Source: Diprion similis
Lineage: Eukaryota > Arthropoda > Insecta > Hymenoptera > Diprionidae
DNA: 64,000 bases
Reading direction: 5' to 3'
Assembly: GCF_021155765.1 (NCBI RefSeq)
Contig: NC_060117.1
Location: forward strand, 8,398,001 to 8,462,000
Made by a program: the position numbers and the translations under genes. Under the pieces are notes generated by a model. It was not told the DNA's origin. It did not search any database and was given only the letters and a program-made list of their open reading frames with translations. Every line of letters begins with the position of its first letter. Positions within the stretch are counted from its first letter, which is position 1. Below, one piece after another: positions 30,995-44,297 of this stretch.

Positions 30995-31460
30995 TTTCAC
31001 CGTGTGATCAGAGTGTTTTTTTCAGTGGATCCTAAAATCAGTGAAATCAGGGAATCACTCAAATTTCAGCTAATTCTTCGTTGCAGTTATGACATTTTTT
31101 GAATGCAGTTTTGCTAAAATGACACCTGGAAAATCCATTCTGGTATCGTTAAAATATCACTCTTTTAGTTTACTGATATTCTCCAAATTACAAGTTCGAT
31201 ACTTATGAATTTGACTAAGTTCCATCAAACAATTTTTCACAAGAAAATAGTCTTGTTTTAAAAAGGTACCAATTTTCCAAATTCGAACTTTTAGGATATA
31301 TTTTTCATATAATTCATAGAGTATCGTCGAAACAACTTTTTTCCCTAATTTTGACGGGTTCAAACTTTTTCAAATAATTTTTTTTTACATAGGTATTCAA
31401 TGCTCAACACTTTCTAATTCAAATAAGCTGCCCCCACTTTCATAAAATACAATTATTCAA
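30995..31460 (+). repeat. Dispersed repeat, right copy
   Basis: Same orientation as, and collinear with, 24926-25410, but diverged by substitutions and small indels. The satellite lies between the two copies. Confidence 0.65.
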
Positions 31461-34400
31461 CAAATTATGCACATTTCGAATATTCTATAAAAGTGACTTC
31501 TTTTTTTATAAAATTGACAACTAAAATTTTAACAGTAACTCCGTTACCATGCTACCAAGTTTCCCGGATAACGTTAGTTTTTCAATTATCAATTATCAAA
31601 GCATCGAATTCTACTGAAAAATCGATGTTTTTAAGAGAATGGTCAAATTTTATTATTATTTCTTTTTTCTCTGAGCATGGCATGAAAACTGCAAGTCTTA
31701 TGAGCATTTTCAGTAAAACTAAACTAAAATCAGTTCATCAGACCTGAAAATATCGCTGCAAAATGAAGCATATGTGAAAAAAATTACCTAACCTTTGACC
31801 CCTTATCCCGTCAATATTATTAACCTTGTGTGATAAAAAAAAAATTGTTTCACCCAATTCAAGACATCAACAAACATTGTCCGAAGGATTTTTTTACTGG
31901 CATTCATTGGTTCCTAATTAATTCCTGGAAAAAGTGCATTTTTGGCTGTTTCGACGCTGTAGTCCTCTTAACAAGTTACTTCTAATCTATTTCTTGAGAC
32001 AAAACGATTGTGAAACGTCTCCCCATTAATGAATTATCAATATGAATTGATTTTTTGACAATTTTTTTGAAAATGTCAGAAACACGTTATCAAGATTCAA
32101 TCGTTCTTAAGAATTCGAAACCGTCTGATAGTAAAATAATTTTTCTACATTCTCAAAAAAATTTCAACTTCGTAACCTCGACAATTTCCTGAATCATTCA
32201 TTCTTAGTATACATGACGGAAAATATTATAACTTTATTCATTAGATTGTAAACAATCCAGATAGTTCACTAATTTTAAAGCTCTGTGTCTTGAACAAATT
32301 TTCTCCCGCGATGTTAGTATCAAAATCGTAGGTACAGATATCTGAGATTGAATTCTAGAGTACTATAAAATCTCTCCAAATACAATATCAACTTCAGAAT
32401 GATTCAGGCAAACATATTTTGACGATTCGCGTCAATTGCTCAATTTTTTTTTCTTCTCTCTCTCCTCAATCCGGGTAGATTTTCGGTTCACTTTTCATTT
32501 TCTATAAAATTTTCAATCAACCTTCAACCTTTTCCATATCATAAATTTACGTCAGATGAATCGTCATATATACAGATTGCACTAACTATGAGTTGAAATA
32601 AAAAAAGCAAACGAACAATATGAAACAGCTGACCCCTGCAAATAATAGATACTCTCACATCGTGATCATCCAGCTGCGCATATGAGCGTTAAAATGTCGC
32701 CAAATCCAATATTCGTCAGCGGTTTTTGACGAGTGGATTCGGACAACAGCAAACACGTTTTAATTTACCGCAAACGGCGCGTGTTCAGCGCAGTTCAACA
32801 TTGATGCAGCTGCACCGGGGCACCGTTTCGATATAAATATCTAATTAATCGAGGCCTCTGTAGGCTGGTAATAAAAGGGAGGCTTAATATTTGGATTTAT
32901 ATTAATAACGGTTCGCGTCGTCCAATCTCGTCTGTATTCTCTGTCTGTTCATTCTACGAATTATTACGCACGTAATTCCAGCAGCTACGTTCGTCCACGA
33001 ACTATAATACATCAACTATTCAACCATGTCGTAAGGCTCAAACAGAACAAAGCTTGCAGAGTTATAATACGGTCACCATTTTACACCTAGGTGTACACTA
33101 TGCTGAAAGAAATTTTTCAGGGGCAGAGTTTACATGGGATTTCGAAAAATTTCGTACTTCTTTGAAAAATTTAAAAATACATTTCTGTGGAAAGTTGACG
33201 AGTTTTAGAAATTTTTATGGGATATCCTCATGGGTGTTTTATGGGGATTGAAGAATTTTTATGGTGTTTTAGGCATTTATATGGGGTTTCTTGGTTTTTC
33301 TTTCAAAAATGTTTTATCAACATCGTACATTTTTTTTTTTCTAAATGTCTTAGATTTCCCATGGAAATAAATATCTACTTGTGTAAATGAATTTAGCATT
33401 TTAGACTACGGTGCCGAATCTTAAGAGTCTTCATAATCAATCTGAATTCATGCGACCCTACTTATAACTATTGTTTCGAGACCGTCAAAACTCGCACTAT
33501 GAACTTTTTAATCACAGTTTCTCCTTCCCTTGAGATGAAGAATTTCTGCTTCAAGCTTCCACTTTATTACACGATACTTTACTTGAAATATCTCTTACCG
33601 GCTGACTGTATAACTATTCGACTCTACGATGGAATAAGGTGTCACATATCGTTCGGTCGTAGAATCTGGATTATAGGATCGAGCTTTACCGGCTTCAGAT
33701 TAAGCCACATCTCAGTACAATGTTATGATGGCTGGTTAAAGCTTGTGTGAAATAATAAGGATCCTTGACTCTCGTTCTGTAAAGTACAGTAAGTGTGAGT
33801 GTGTTTAGATGGGAGTGAAATCTGGTAGAAAAAATGCCAAAACGAATAAACAGACAGGACTTAAAATACTAGTGTGCTAAAATCAAGTCATATTCATCTA
33901 GACAAACTTTACGATAACAACGTTCGTTCAATACCAGAGAGAAAAGTATTAAATATTGTGAACTGAAAAATCTCCGATAGTGGCATTGTAACACATGAGA
34001 AGAAAATTGCGGACGAAACATTTATTTTATTCGGCACTAGCCCGTTCAAAAAGATAATAAAAAGTTATGAAGTCATGTTGGTACTATGTAATGATCTTTA
34101 CATTACCGTTGTTGGCCGTTTAAACTTAAAAAAGGGTTCCATTGTACGAACTTTGAAGAATACCTCATTGAATGATCAAAATTAAATTGAAATGAAATGA
34201 CTTTATAAGCCCCATAAGATTGGCATGAATTTTATTTATAAGAACAGCAGAAAAATAAATTTTTTGGTGTCTGAAACAGTTTAAATATAAATTGATTATG
34301 AAATATGTGACTTTGTTTGTTTAGAAAAGAAAAGCTCATGCAGCTCGTTGAGAAAAATACTTTCATAGCTAAATGGGTTCGGACTATCGATTTTTCTCCA

Positions 34401-35977
34401 CATCAAAATGCGAAGGATCATATAATTCTATGGAAATAAAAGAAATGTGAAATCAACGTATTTATGAGTACGCAATTCGAAAGTTTACCACCTGAAAAAA
34501 TCACTCACTTTCCTTTCAACGATTTGGGTTTCTACAACCATGTCTTTGACGCTTTGAGGTGATTAGTTGACCGGAAGTTATTTCTTTTTATTGATTTTAT
34601 TATAAGGTAATCATACATCGAGTATTTGTATCAAATCAGTCTATTAGTGAGATAAAAAGATTTCTTCTCAAATACAAAAATGGAAGATACTGATTCACAC
34701 AAAAGCTCAGATATCGATACTTTATTCCAAATCGCTTCAAGAAATGGTTAAAAATCTAGAAAATTCCTTCGATTCGACTAAATTTTCCATAAATTTCAGT
34801 GGAACAATTTTCTCGTAATGTTATAATCTTCAAACATTTAATTTTACAACATTGCAACGATATTGATAATGTTGAATAAATGAAAATATTGATGATCATC
34901 TACCAAAGAAAAAGTTCGTATCAGTGATTGAAATTTGTAGAGAATAGTATTTGGAAAAAAAAATGAGCCATTGCGAAGTGAAGGGGAACAAATCTAGTAG
35001 ATTTCTACTAATTTCAATTTTATCCTTATATTTGAAAGGCGTATCCTAATCCTAAGAACTTCCTTATAACTCCAATACCTTTGATTTTTGTATTTTCGGA
35101 AAGAACCTCGTAACTTGGTAATACAATAATTTGATGATTACTTGTGTACTGACTTGAAAAGAGACTGTCGAATTAACAAGAAGACGCAGTTAACGGGTCT
35201 CACAATTTGGGCTGGAAGGTAATCGAGCCCCTCCGAAATTCATTTGAAACGCATGGTCTTTGTTTCCCGTCTGCGAAGCAGCGAGCGAAAAGATGACCTG
35301 CTGGAATAAAAACTAATTGGCAGAGGCCATTTGTTTTTGTGTGGTTCTCGGGAAAAACGGGGGCTATAGGTTGAGGAGAGAGAGAGAAAGAGAGTGGATG
35401 AGAGGGAAAATAAGGGAAAGAGATCCTGAGGGCGGTGAGAAAAAGGTGAGAAAAAACGGAAACTGTTATTTCTCTTGCGGCACCTTCTGCTACTTTTTGC
35501 AACTCACTCCGGCAGCTATCTTCGCAGACGCAATTCTGGACCTCTTTCCCTTTTCAGTTCTTCCCTTTTCGGGGCAGCAGCGCACCAGCGCAAGCTGTCC
35601 CAAGTTTTTTGGGCGATATATTAGCCCAGACAAGGCGGCGAAGCAGCGCCGCGGATGGGGGACCGTTAATTGTTTCACCTAACCTTTGAGCGAAACTTTC
35701 GCCAGTCTGCCGGAGCTTGCAAGCAGCCCAAAGCGCCTCGCACATTCTTTCGCAAACCTAATTATAAACCCATTCCCCGATAATCTGCATGAGAAACGGA
35801 TTATCTTGCCCGGAGTATTGTAACGTCAATCATACCTGCGTTTTATCTTCTTCCAAGACTCCGCTAGACTCATTGGTGTCTGAAGGATGAGCTTTATACG
35901 TGGAGTGAGTATACACGGTGTGCCTAGGAGTGCAGCTTCTTTCTTCAAAGAAGTTTTTCTCTCGCGCTGGACTGGAC
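31461..35977. other. Unannotated sequence
   Basis: No gene recognised. Mostly AT-rich. Two stretches (32690-33010 and 35200-35850) are G+C-richer, the second with a GA-rich tract at 35377-35460. ORFs at 35317-35682 and on the opposite strand follow the base composition and lack domains. Confidence 0.4.
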
Positions 35978-36450
35978 TTAAGGGAGGGGGGAGGGGGGGG
36001 GGGGGGGGGTAAGGGTTTCAGCGTAAAAAAAACAACTTTTTTTTTGTGAATTTTTTTTGAAAGTATGGATTGAGCAAATTTATTGAAACTTTTTGTACAT
36101 TATTAAGCATACTTCTAACAATATTCTATAATTTTTTTATGCAGAAATATTGCAAAACAAGCCGCTGACAGGGCTTGCCCCAGAACGTCTTAGAAAAAAA
36201 ACCATTTGCGGTGTTCACTATATCTCGGTCGGAAATTATCTGAAATCAAAAACCATTAAAATTTAGTCAAAGTATTATCAAATCCTCCCCCCAACGTTCT
36301 ACGATTATTTTTTTTGTCGTTTAAAAATTTTTGGTGGCCATTTAAAGTGTAAACTGCTATTTTCCACGAAAAATTCCGCCATTTTGTAGGTGGGAAACCC
36401 CCTTAACGTTAAAAAAAAATTTTTAACTAAACGTTGGGGGAGGTATTTTA
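35978..36450. repeat. G-rich repeat segment with TTAA borders and a short inverted repeat
   Basis: Begins TTAAGGGAGGGGGG, followed by a run of 17 G (35993-36009), and has GGGAAACCCCCTTAA at 36393-36406. CCTCCCCCCAACGTT (36284-36298) is nearly the reverse complement of AACGTTGGGGGAGG (36432-36445). It may be a diverged TTAA-target MITE, but terminal repeats are poor. Confidence 0.35.
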
Positions 36451-38969
36451 TATGTAGAAAATGTGTACTAAGTTTGGAATGAATCGGTCAAGTAGTTTGT
36501 AAATGACAGTGAACACGGACGCGTTTTTCTCAAAACTACTTTTTCAAAGTCCGTAAGATGTGTACCAACGGCGCCAAAATACCCTAGATCGCTGGTGATT
36601 AATTTTCGTGACGTTGAATCTGCGTGGGGAAAAAATGAGCGGGACTTCAAACAACTCACACCACAACGATACACGATGGCATTGCCGAGTAGGGTTGCGT
36701 TCGACAGAAAAATAATTCTCTGGTAATATAGGGATTTCTTCAGACAGTTGGTAAATTAACACTTGTTCGCGATGCATTTTGTCGATATGTGATGCGATTA
36801 AGGCCAGATGAGCCGTAGCGTGCGAATCAAAAGTTAGCAGAAGAGAAAAAATGGTCTAAAAATCTCTAGCAATGGTCTTGGTGTCAATAATAACATCGGT
36901 TTGCACGATTTTTGGGTCTGACTTATGAATGTAAAAATTTGGTTTCTTCTACATTATTAATGAAGGAAAAATGATTTATTTTATTTTTTTTATCTAACTT
37001 TACTTTTGTAGGATCCAGAGGAATTATTCCAATTTAAAAAAAAATAACTGATCTTTTCATAATTTTATTTTAAATTACAATCAGAAAAACTTTTGCTGAA
37101 CATCGGAGAGTTTTTCATTCAAGAATAATGATTAGTAATAGCATACAAATGTAAAATAATAAAAAACGAAGTTTAAAAATTAATATTTTTAGTGATTTTC
37201 TTATGTTTGTATGGGCTTTCTGTATTAAACCCCAAATGTAATCTCCCATCATATTTTCGTATTAGAATTGAGATTTATTGGGGTTGATTCTAATGATTTT
37301 CCAGTATAATAATAACAGTTATTAATTATTCATGTTACACAAATATAATTACGTTCGAAACCTTGTCGACTTTTATTTTTAATTTCTTGACTGCTAAAAT
37401 ATTTTTGCAGTTGACATAGGCAAAGTGAGGTAACCATTGTTTATGTTGATTTACGTTAATTATTTGTTGAGCAGGTTAAAGTAGTCTTTATAAGCCTCGA
37501 AAAGCTTGAAATTTGTTGCCAAAGAAAATTTTTTGCTTTTTACTTTAATAAATTCACCGCAAATGAAACAGAATGAATCAACATATTGTTTACACTGTCT
37601 TGACGCCATTTACTAACTCAGTAATACATAAGAACGGTTATTACAGCTTTGATAAACAAATAAACACTAACTAGTGTGCCTTACGCGAGTAATATGCAAT
37701 TTGCTATCGTTTCGATCAAAGTACTATCACCTGCTGCTCGTAAAATCAATTAAAATCTGCAAAACCTACTTATCGACGTGAAACAGACAAAAGCAAATTT
37801 TAAAAGCAAAAAATGGATATTCTAGTGTTTTTCGATGGCTAGCATTAGAATTTATGCATTAAAATAGAAACCCAGAAAAAAAAGTTTATTTGTTGACCTG
37901 TGTAATCAATACCAATGAAATAATGTACTTCCCATGTAATGGAAACTAATCTAGGAAACTAAAAAACTAGGAAATCTAGAAAACTAAAAAAGAAAATTCC
38001 AAAAATTCAAGCTAAGATGTCAACAATTTGACAGCGAGCGATATAATTAGTACGTTAAAAATTATCAAACTCTGGTGACTTTGATCTGAATCTAATATTT
38101 TCAAGGGACGTTAAGAATCGATCGTATGAAAAACACCAGGTTCTGATTATATCGAAATTTGCTATTACAAAATTGTTGATATTTCAACATGTGTCATTCA
38201 AATTTGCTGAAATTCATATCTTCAACATTTTAACACTGATTATCTTTTCATTCTTCCTCACTATCATTCTGAAAAAAGGACTGCCGAAGATTCCTAAGTA
38301 CTGATTCGCTTTTTCTACCGTTTATTTCAAACGGTGCACAATCGAGATTGTCATCAAATCACTCAAATACGTTATCATACAATACAAGCGTGTTTACGCG
38401 TTTTTTTTTTTTACAATAAACTATTTTTCCAAATCTACCGTGGTTATCGGCAGCGATGCGAAATTGAACCTACACAATGGAATATAACGAGGAAGTACTT
38501 GGTACTGAAGTACCAAGGAAGGACCTAATAAAGCATAAAATTCTTTTTGTCGATCGCGGTTTCGCGCTGGCGCTGCCGATGATATTTCAGCTGTGTCTAT
38601 GGCGGCTCAAGCTTCAATATTAATCCCGTCCCGATACCCCGCTTACAGGATAATTGCTTTCTTCGAGTACTCACTTGACCCCTCGACCTTTGCGAGGAAA
38701 AGTTTAAGCTGATCCGCACTCCATAGATCTGCAAGCTTCTCTGACTATTGCAGGTGCTGCTAGCCGATCGCCTGGTTCAAAGAAAGTAATGTATAAACGG
38801 TGAAGCTTAATTAGAAACAAGTTCAAAATAATCCGTCGATTCGTGAGTAGCTGAAACTCGACATCTGCGAATGCCACATTAAGTCTTATCCGAATATGAC
38901 AAAATCGAACTGAATTTGGTTTTACATTTAAGTATGGACTGACATTTTGTTCTTCGGTATCCGTATAGT
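36451..38969. other. Unannotated AT-rich sequence
   Basis: No gene or repeat recognised. A small G+C-richer patch lies at 38550-38800. Confidence 0.35.
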
Positions 38970-39630
38970 AATTAAAGTACTAGAAAAAAAAATAGAATTG
39001 ACTATTTGTTTTTCAAAGAATGTTGAAAAATCGTCAGGGTATCCCTAAACAAAGACTCTGTTAAAATATGAGCCCTTAATATTATTGTTTAAAGATGACG
39101 ATTCTCAATTTCCTATGTCCATTTAAATATTGGAAAAATTTTTGTTGCAACTTTGTGATTTTACTACTTGTAAACGAATCACTGTAAAATGATAAGCGAA
39201 ATAGATTTTTCTAGGAAATTGATTGCTGTATAAAAAAGGTTTGAAGGAAGATTTGCGTTAGGCGAGCCGTTTCGAAGATATCAAGCCTCAACCATTGAAC
39301 TGTTCAAAATAATGATGTAAAAATATAATAATAATATAATACGAAAATAATAATGTAATATTATGTATATTATATATATAATAATGATGTAATATTATTT
39401 TCTATCTCACTTATTATTGTACAGTGATTATTTCACGAGTAATAAAATTCCAAATTAGAGAAAAAAACATTTCCCATATTATTTACATGAAAATAGAAAA
39501 TTTAGAATCGTCACCTTTAAACAATAATATTAATGGCTCTATCTTAATAGGGCCTTTGTTTAGGGATACTGAGACGATTTTTCAATGTCCTTTAAAAAAG
39601 AAATAACAGATTTTTTTCAAACATTACTAC
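38970..39630. repeat. Long inverted repeat (hairpin-forming)
   Basis: Left arm about 38970-39215, right arm about 39395-39630 in reverse complement. Examples: GTATCCCTAAACAAAG (left, about 39040) matches CTTTGTTTAGGGATAC (right, about 39552); TTAATATTATTGTTTAAAG matches CTTTAAACAATAATATTAA. Arms run over about 210-240 bp with roughly 80-88% identity by eye, separated by about 180 bp of TA/ATA-rich sequence. A fold-back MITE is the simplest reading; a transcribed version would form a long hairpin RNA. Confidence 0.8.
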
Positions 39631-40718
39631 TACTCTAATACTAATTTTTGAAACACTATTACTAACGTTCCATGAGTTTCTGCTGTTCAGAATTCTCAAA
39701 TCAATACTCGAACTTTACTGATCGTATGAATGCAAATTGAGTTTATGAACCTCCGGCAAGGCGTGTTTTACGTATTATGATTACGTATTAAATTCTTCGC
39801 GAGAAGTCTGAAACATGCCAGTTTTCGTAAAAGGCACCGCTTTGAACTTCTAGATAATCCAAATTGTTTTATATGTTATTCTATAAACATTTATATACCG
39901 CTTTGTAATTACTTCTTTTCTTTTTTTTACACCCGTTGGAACGTTCAGGATAAAACGTATAACCTGAAAATGTTGACAAGATTTGCGAGGAATGAAAAAA
40001 ATCGGCGGAATTTCATCATTTGACACCAGCTGTTTGGCGTCAGACACACTCCGATAGTTTGATGAAAATTTCAGGAGAAACATTCAGTCGAAATTCAATG
40101 AGCTGGTCTTGTTGGTTATTGATCCTTATGTTGCGTCATTTTACAACATCCCCGTCGAACTTCAAAGCTTTCACATTAACGGTACAGACTGCATGTCTGT
40201 ACCCTTAGACTGCCTCAAGGCTATGCGTACCTTCATTTTGCTTATCCAACTTTAAACTGATACACACTTCAGAAGGATATTATACACGTATAGTATTACC
40301 ATATATAGGTATAATAAGACCCCGTGATGAATCAAAATGCCCTCGAGACATGTTCCAACTCCCCGTAAATAAATCTTCCTCGCTTCGTGAAAATGACGTG
40401 GAAAATGACGTGCAAATTTTAACGATTCGCAGCGCAAGCTGCACTTCTAACTTTGCGAAAATTCACTCGCAAGAGATTCCGTCGAGTCTGGTTTGACATG
40501 GCGAATAATTAGAACGTCACTTACCAGAAACAAGGCGCCACCAATACCTAAATAAAAGTATAAAATTGCATACTATTAAAGAAAAACTAAAAGAATGGAT
40601 TATAAAACACTATATCGGAATAAATTAATTGTCTTAGATGAAAAAAAATTTTATAAGAGAACTTTTGAATCAATTGAAAGTTATACGAATCAGTTTTGCT
40701 ATTTGCGAAAAGATATAA
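39631..40718. other. Unannotated AT-rich sequence
   Basis: No gene or repeat recognised. Confidence 0.35.
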
Positions 40719-40726
40719 GATTGATT

Positions 40727-41822
40727 CAGAGCTGGGCAGTACTTCAAGTACCTGGTACTTGCGACGTACTTGATGTACTTCGAAAGTACTTCAAGTACCT
40801 GGTACTTGTGACGTACTTGATGTACTTCGAAAGTACTTCAAGTATTGTACTTAAATTTTCAAGTACATGACATGTACTTCAAGTACGTGTACTTAAAATT
40901 TCAAGTACATGACATGTACTTCAAGTACCTGTACTTAAAATTTCATGTACTTTTTCAAGTACTTTCGAATACGTTTTGATAATGATTGCATGTATAATGC
41001 CCAAGAAGACTAGAGACAGGAGACTCAACTCGTGGCGTGGGGGTAGACCCGTGTGTGACCGCCGCCTAGGCGTCGCTACTAGTCGCTATTAGCATGCGCA
41101 ACGCACTACTGCGCAGCGAATAATTCGAGGCCGTGTTCGCGGATCTCATATAGGGACCGTGCAGATGTTCTACTAGCGCCGCTCGCGGGCAATAGCAGAA
41201 CAATTTGTACCTCGATTCGTGTAATTGCATATCAGACAAATAATAAATAATCGTACATTTGTTTATAATGTTATATTTATGTCAAACAAATATCATATAT
41301 TATAAAAGGTATGTAAAAATGATCTATCTGAAGTTTTTGTTTCACTTTTAAATTTGAAGTAATGAAGATAATCAAACAAAAACTCTATTGAAATATGTGG
41401 TTTCAGTTCAAACACCAACTTTTAGAACAATGCGCGTGCATACACGCGCATATGGGAAATTGACGGCACAGAAACTTACAATTTGTCCATCGCAATCGCT
41501 CGCGTCGAATTTGTGTAGACTCCGCCCACCTGCACGGTCCCTATATAGTGTTACGATCGTCAATGCTATTTTTAAATTATTTCTAATTCTTCGTTTAAAT
41601 ATTTCTTAGAAATGTGGTACGTAAGAAATCAAATTTGAACTTGAAGAGTATTTGATACTTGACTATTTCAAGTACTTGGTACTTCAAGTACATTGTACTT
41701 CAAATACTCGGTACTTCAAGTATATTAGGGCACTTGGTACTTGTAATACGAGAGTACTTCAAGTACTTGCAGTACTTTGTACTTTGTACTTGAAGTACTT
41801 TCTGGTACTTTGCCCAGCTCTG
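40727..41822. mobile_element. Non-autonomous hAT-type DNA transposon
   Basis: Perfect 12-bp terminal inverted repeats CAGAGCTGGGCA / TGCCCAGCTCTG, flanked by GATTGATT (40719-40726) and GATTGGTT (41823-41830), an 8-bp target duplication with one mismatch. CA/TG ends and an 8-bp duplication are hAT features. The outer 150-250 bp at each end are dense with GTACTT/AAGTAC (more than twenty copies), resembling the subterminal transposase-binding repeats of hAT elements; part of the left array is itself duplicated. No transposase is encoded. A second inverted-repeat element (41151-41543) is nested inside. Confidence 0.85.
41151..41543. mobile_element. Nested TA-flanked inverted-repeat element (MITE)
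   Basis: TAGGGACCGTGCAG (41151-41164) and its exact reverse complement (41530-41543), 14-bp TIRs with TA on both outer sides (41149-41150, 41544-41545). 393 bp with no coding capacity seen. A Tc1/mariner-type target is possible, but the superfamily is uncertain. Confidence 0.65.
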
Positions 41823-41830
41823 GATTGGTT

Positions 41831-43928
41831 AATAATATTGGAAATAAATGTGTTTTCAGTTTTTAGTGTTAGTTAAGTAAATGTTACGTGATAGGGTGCT
41901 TTCCTTATCTTACGGTACCTCCACCATATGTATCGAGTACTATTCTATGCATGTAATGTCAATGATTCTGCAATAAACTGAACTTAGCTGACGACCTCTG
42001 TCATGGAATTATGAATAACCCCAAAAATTTCTGACTAGACTGCGAGAATTACGACTAATAAAGTCTACGAGAGGCATTGATCTATTCGTGGATCAGGGGT
42101 AGTGGAAATGTTGAAAACTGTTAATATAGAGACGAAGGTTATTGAAGTCTAGAAGAGGCGTGGACCTGCAGACAAATTCGAGGATACCGAATGGATGTTC
42201 CATCAAGTGTGAGAAGTGGCTGCAGGGGTTGTCGCACGGTGACGAGGCTTCATCCTCGTTCCTCCCGACCTCGTTGTCCCGAGGGAACTGTGAAGGACTC
42301 GCTCATGCATCTCAACCAGCTCATCATCTTCCGACAAATGTATTCAAATATATTTACCCCCGCCTTAATAATATCTTTTGCCACTCGTACACGCCCCCCT
42401 TCGCCAAGGTATGACGGTTATATCATCCCACCCGCAGTGCCGCCGCATAACCAGACATCGAGAACTATCCTCGAGAGGCTCGTATTGCAGCCGCCTTTTT
42501 ATTTTTATCGCGACTCAGACGTGCGTCCGTTTTTTAATTCGCCGAGCCAACCCGCTGTGGAGACTCCAGTTCAACTCATACTCGGTCGATTTTGAACCTG
42601 TAGTGGCGTGTAGAGCTCAGTCAAAGAAAGAGTCTGTTACTGGTCTTAATAAAAAATTATCAGTGTCTACCAACAAATAGCAGCATCTACAAGCCTACGC
42701 GAAAATTGCTTGAATCGCTAATAACACAGGTATGCAAAAAAAAAAAAAATTTGTCTTTGTTGCGATGAATCCAAAAATGACTTCCATTTGCCTCCATAAC
42801 GTACACTGTTTCTCCAAGATACAAGATGTTTGCATCAAAAACCATAACAATAATGCAAAAGATACCAGTTCATTACAATGAACTGAAAGATATTTATCAT
42901 AAAATTAAACAAACAATTTCTACACCAAATGTACTTGATATTCCGTTTTCATTCTTTTGCCTGTGAAACCATTTGTTCTTCTCTTTGAAACACGCTTCCA
43001 CTTCCCAGTTTCTTTTTTCCTGTTTGCATTTAATTCTTGATTCTGCCTTTAATACGTATTAAAGGAAAGTAAGAAATAACTTTTGCACAGGATGTTTAGT
43101 TCCTTAGATCTTAGTTTTAGTTTCCTTTTAATCAAATACAGTTTACGTCATTGATGATAGTTAACGATTTTGAATTCCCGCTCTTAATGGCTGGCGTAAT
43201 GATACAACTTTCCCATTGGCTATTCACAAGGTCTGCGCGGTACTACACCTTATTAATTCCACCATGAAGTTTGCAATATGCATCGTGGGTGAGCCAAAGA
43301 TGAATATTGTTAATACGCAAGGCCAAAAAACCGTTGCCTACTGGTTGCACACGATTCTTTATATAACAAGAGTATGTTACACGTTTCTTCACGAAGCACG
43401 AAATTGAGGTTAGGGTCGCGCAATATCAGATTTGTCGCGACAGCGCATGCGCGCAGTACAGAAAAGACCACTTTTGACACCTAGGACTTAGAACTGTTTT
43501 TTTCCAGTACTCTGTGCATGCGCATTTACATTACATATAAATGATTTCATCGTGAAGTGCTCAATGCATACACAAATCCAGTTAAAAGAAAATGAACTGA
43601 ATTGGACATCTCATTTCACGAGTGAAACCTACAACACGTATCTTCTGTGAATGAACTTATCATAATTGACTGTCTATTTTTTCTCAACACTTTTTTAATA
43701 TAGCACAAACAGTGTATTTAGTATTTGCTGGTGACTTGAGATATGGTACAACGAATTACACTGAGCGTTGATTAAATGTATGATTTTCAACGAGAAATTT
43801 ATACCCACTCTTGGGTTAAGAGCTGTCTTGGCACTCTGATTGACCGTTAAGCATCGTCGTAGAATACGCAACTACCTCTTCTGAAATGTGTTTACGATCG
43901 CACTGTTGCGAGTTCGACTTACGGTCTT
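41831..43928. other. Unannotated sequence
   Basis: No gene recognised. Two loosely similar segments near 42059 (AAGTCTACGAGAGGCATTGA) and 42147 (AAGTCTAGAAGAGGCGTGGA) are about 88 bp apart. The ORFs at 42142-42680 overlap in three frames without a domain. Confidence 0.35.
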
Positions 43929-43932
43929 TTAA

Positions 43933-44293
43933 GGGGGTGCTCTGGTCGATTTCGACGTTGACGTATATATCTGCAAATATTGAAGTCCATATATCTCAAA
44001 CGCGAGAAAGGGCTCAACAGCCCCATTCTGTACGTAATTCTGCACACAAACATAACGTCTCTTCTTCATTTGATACAGTAAAAAAGAAATGGCACGAATT
44101 CTACAGAATCGCAACAACAAGTTCTTAGAATTCATGCCAATTTATTTCTGCGACAAATGAAAATGCGATGGCGTGTTTTTATTCGGAATTAGGTATAGAA
44201 TGGATCTGCTGAGCCCTTTTTCGCGTTTAAGATACGTGGATGTCAATGTTTGGAGATAAATATGTCAACGTCGAAATGGACCAGGGCATCTCC
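43933..44293. mobile_element. TTAA-flanked MITE
   Basis: TIRs of about 29 bp with four mismatches: GGGGGTGCTCTGGTCGATTT.. at the left and, reverse-complemented, GGAGATGCCCTGGTCCATTT.. at the right, both continuing CGACGTTGAC. Each end abuts TTAA (43929-43932 and 44294-44297), the target duplicated by piggyBac-type transposases. 361 bp, no coding capacity. Confidence 0.8.
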
Positions 44294-44297
44294 TTAA

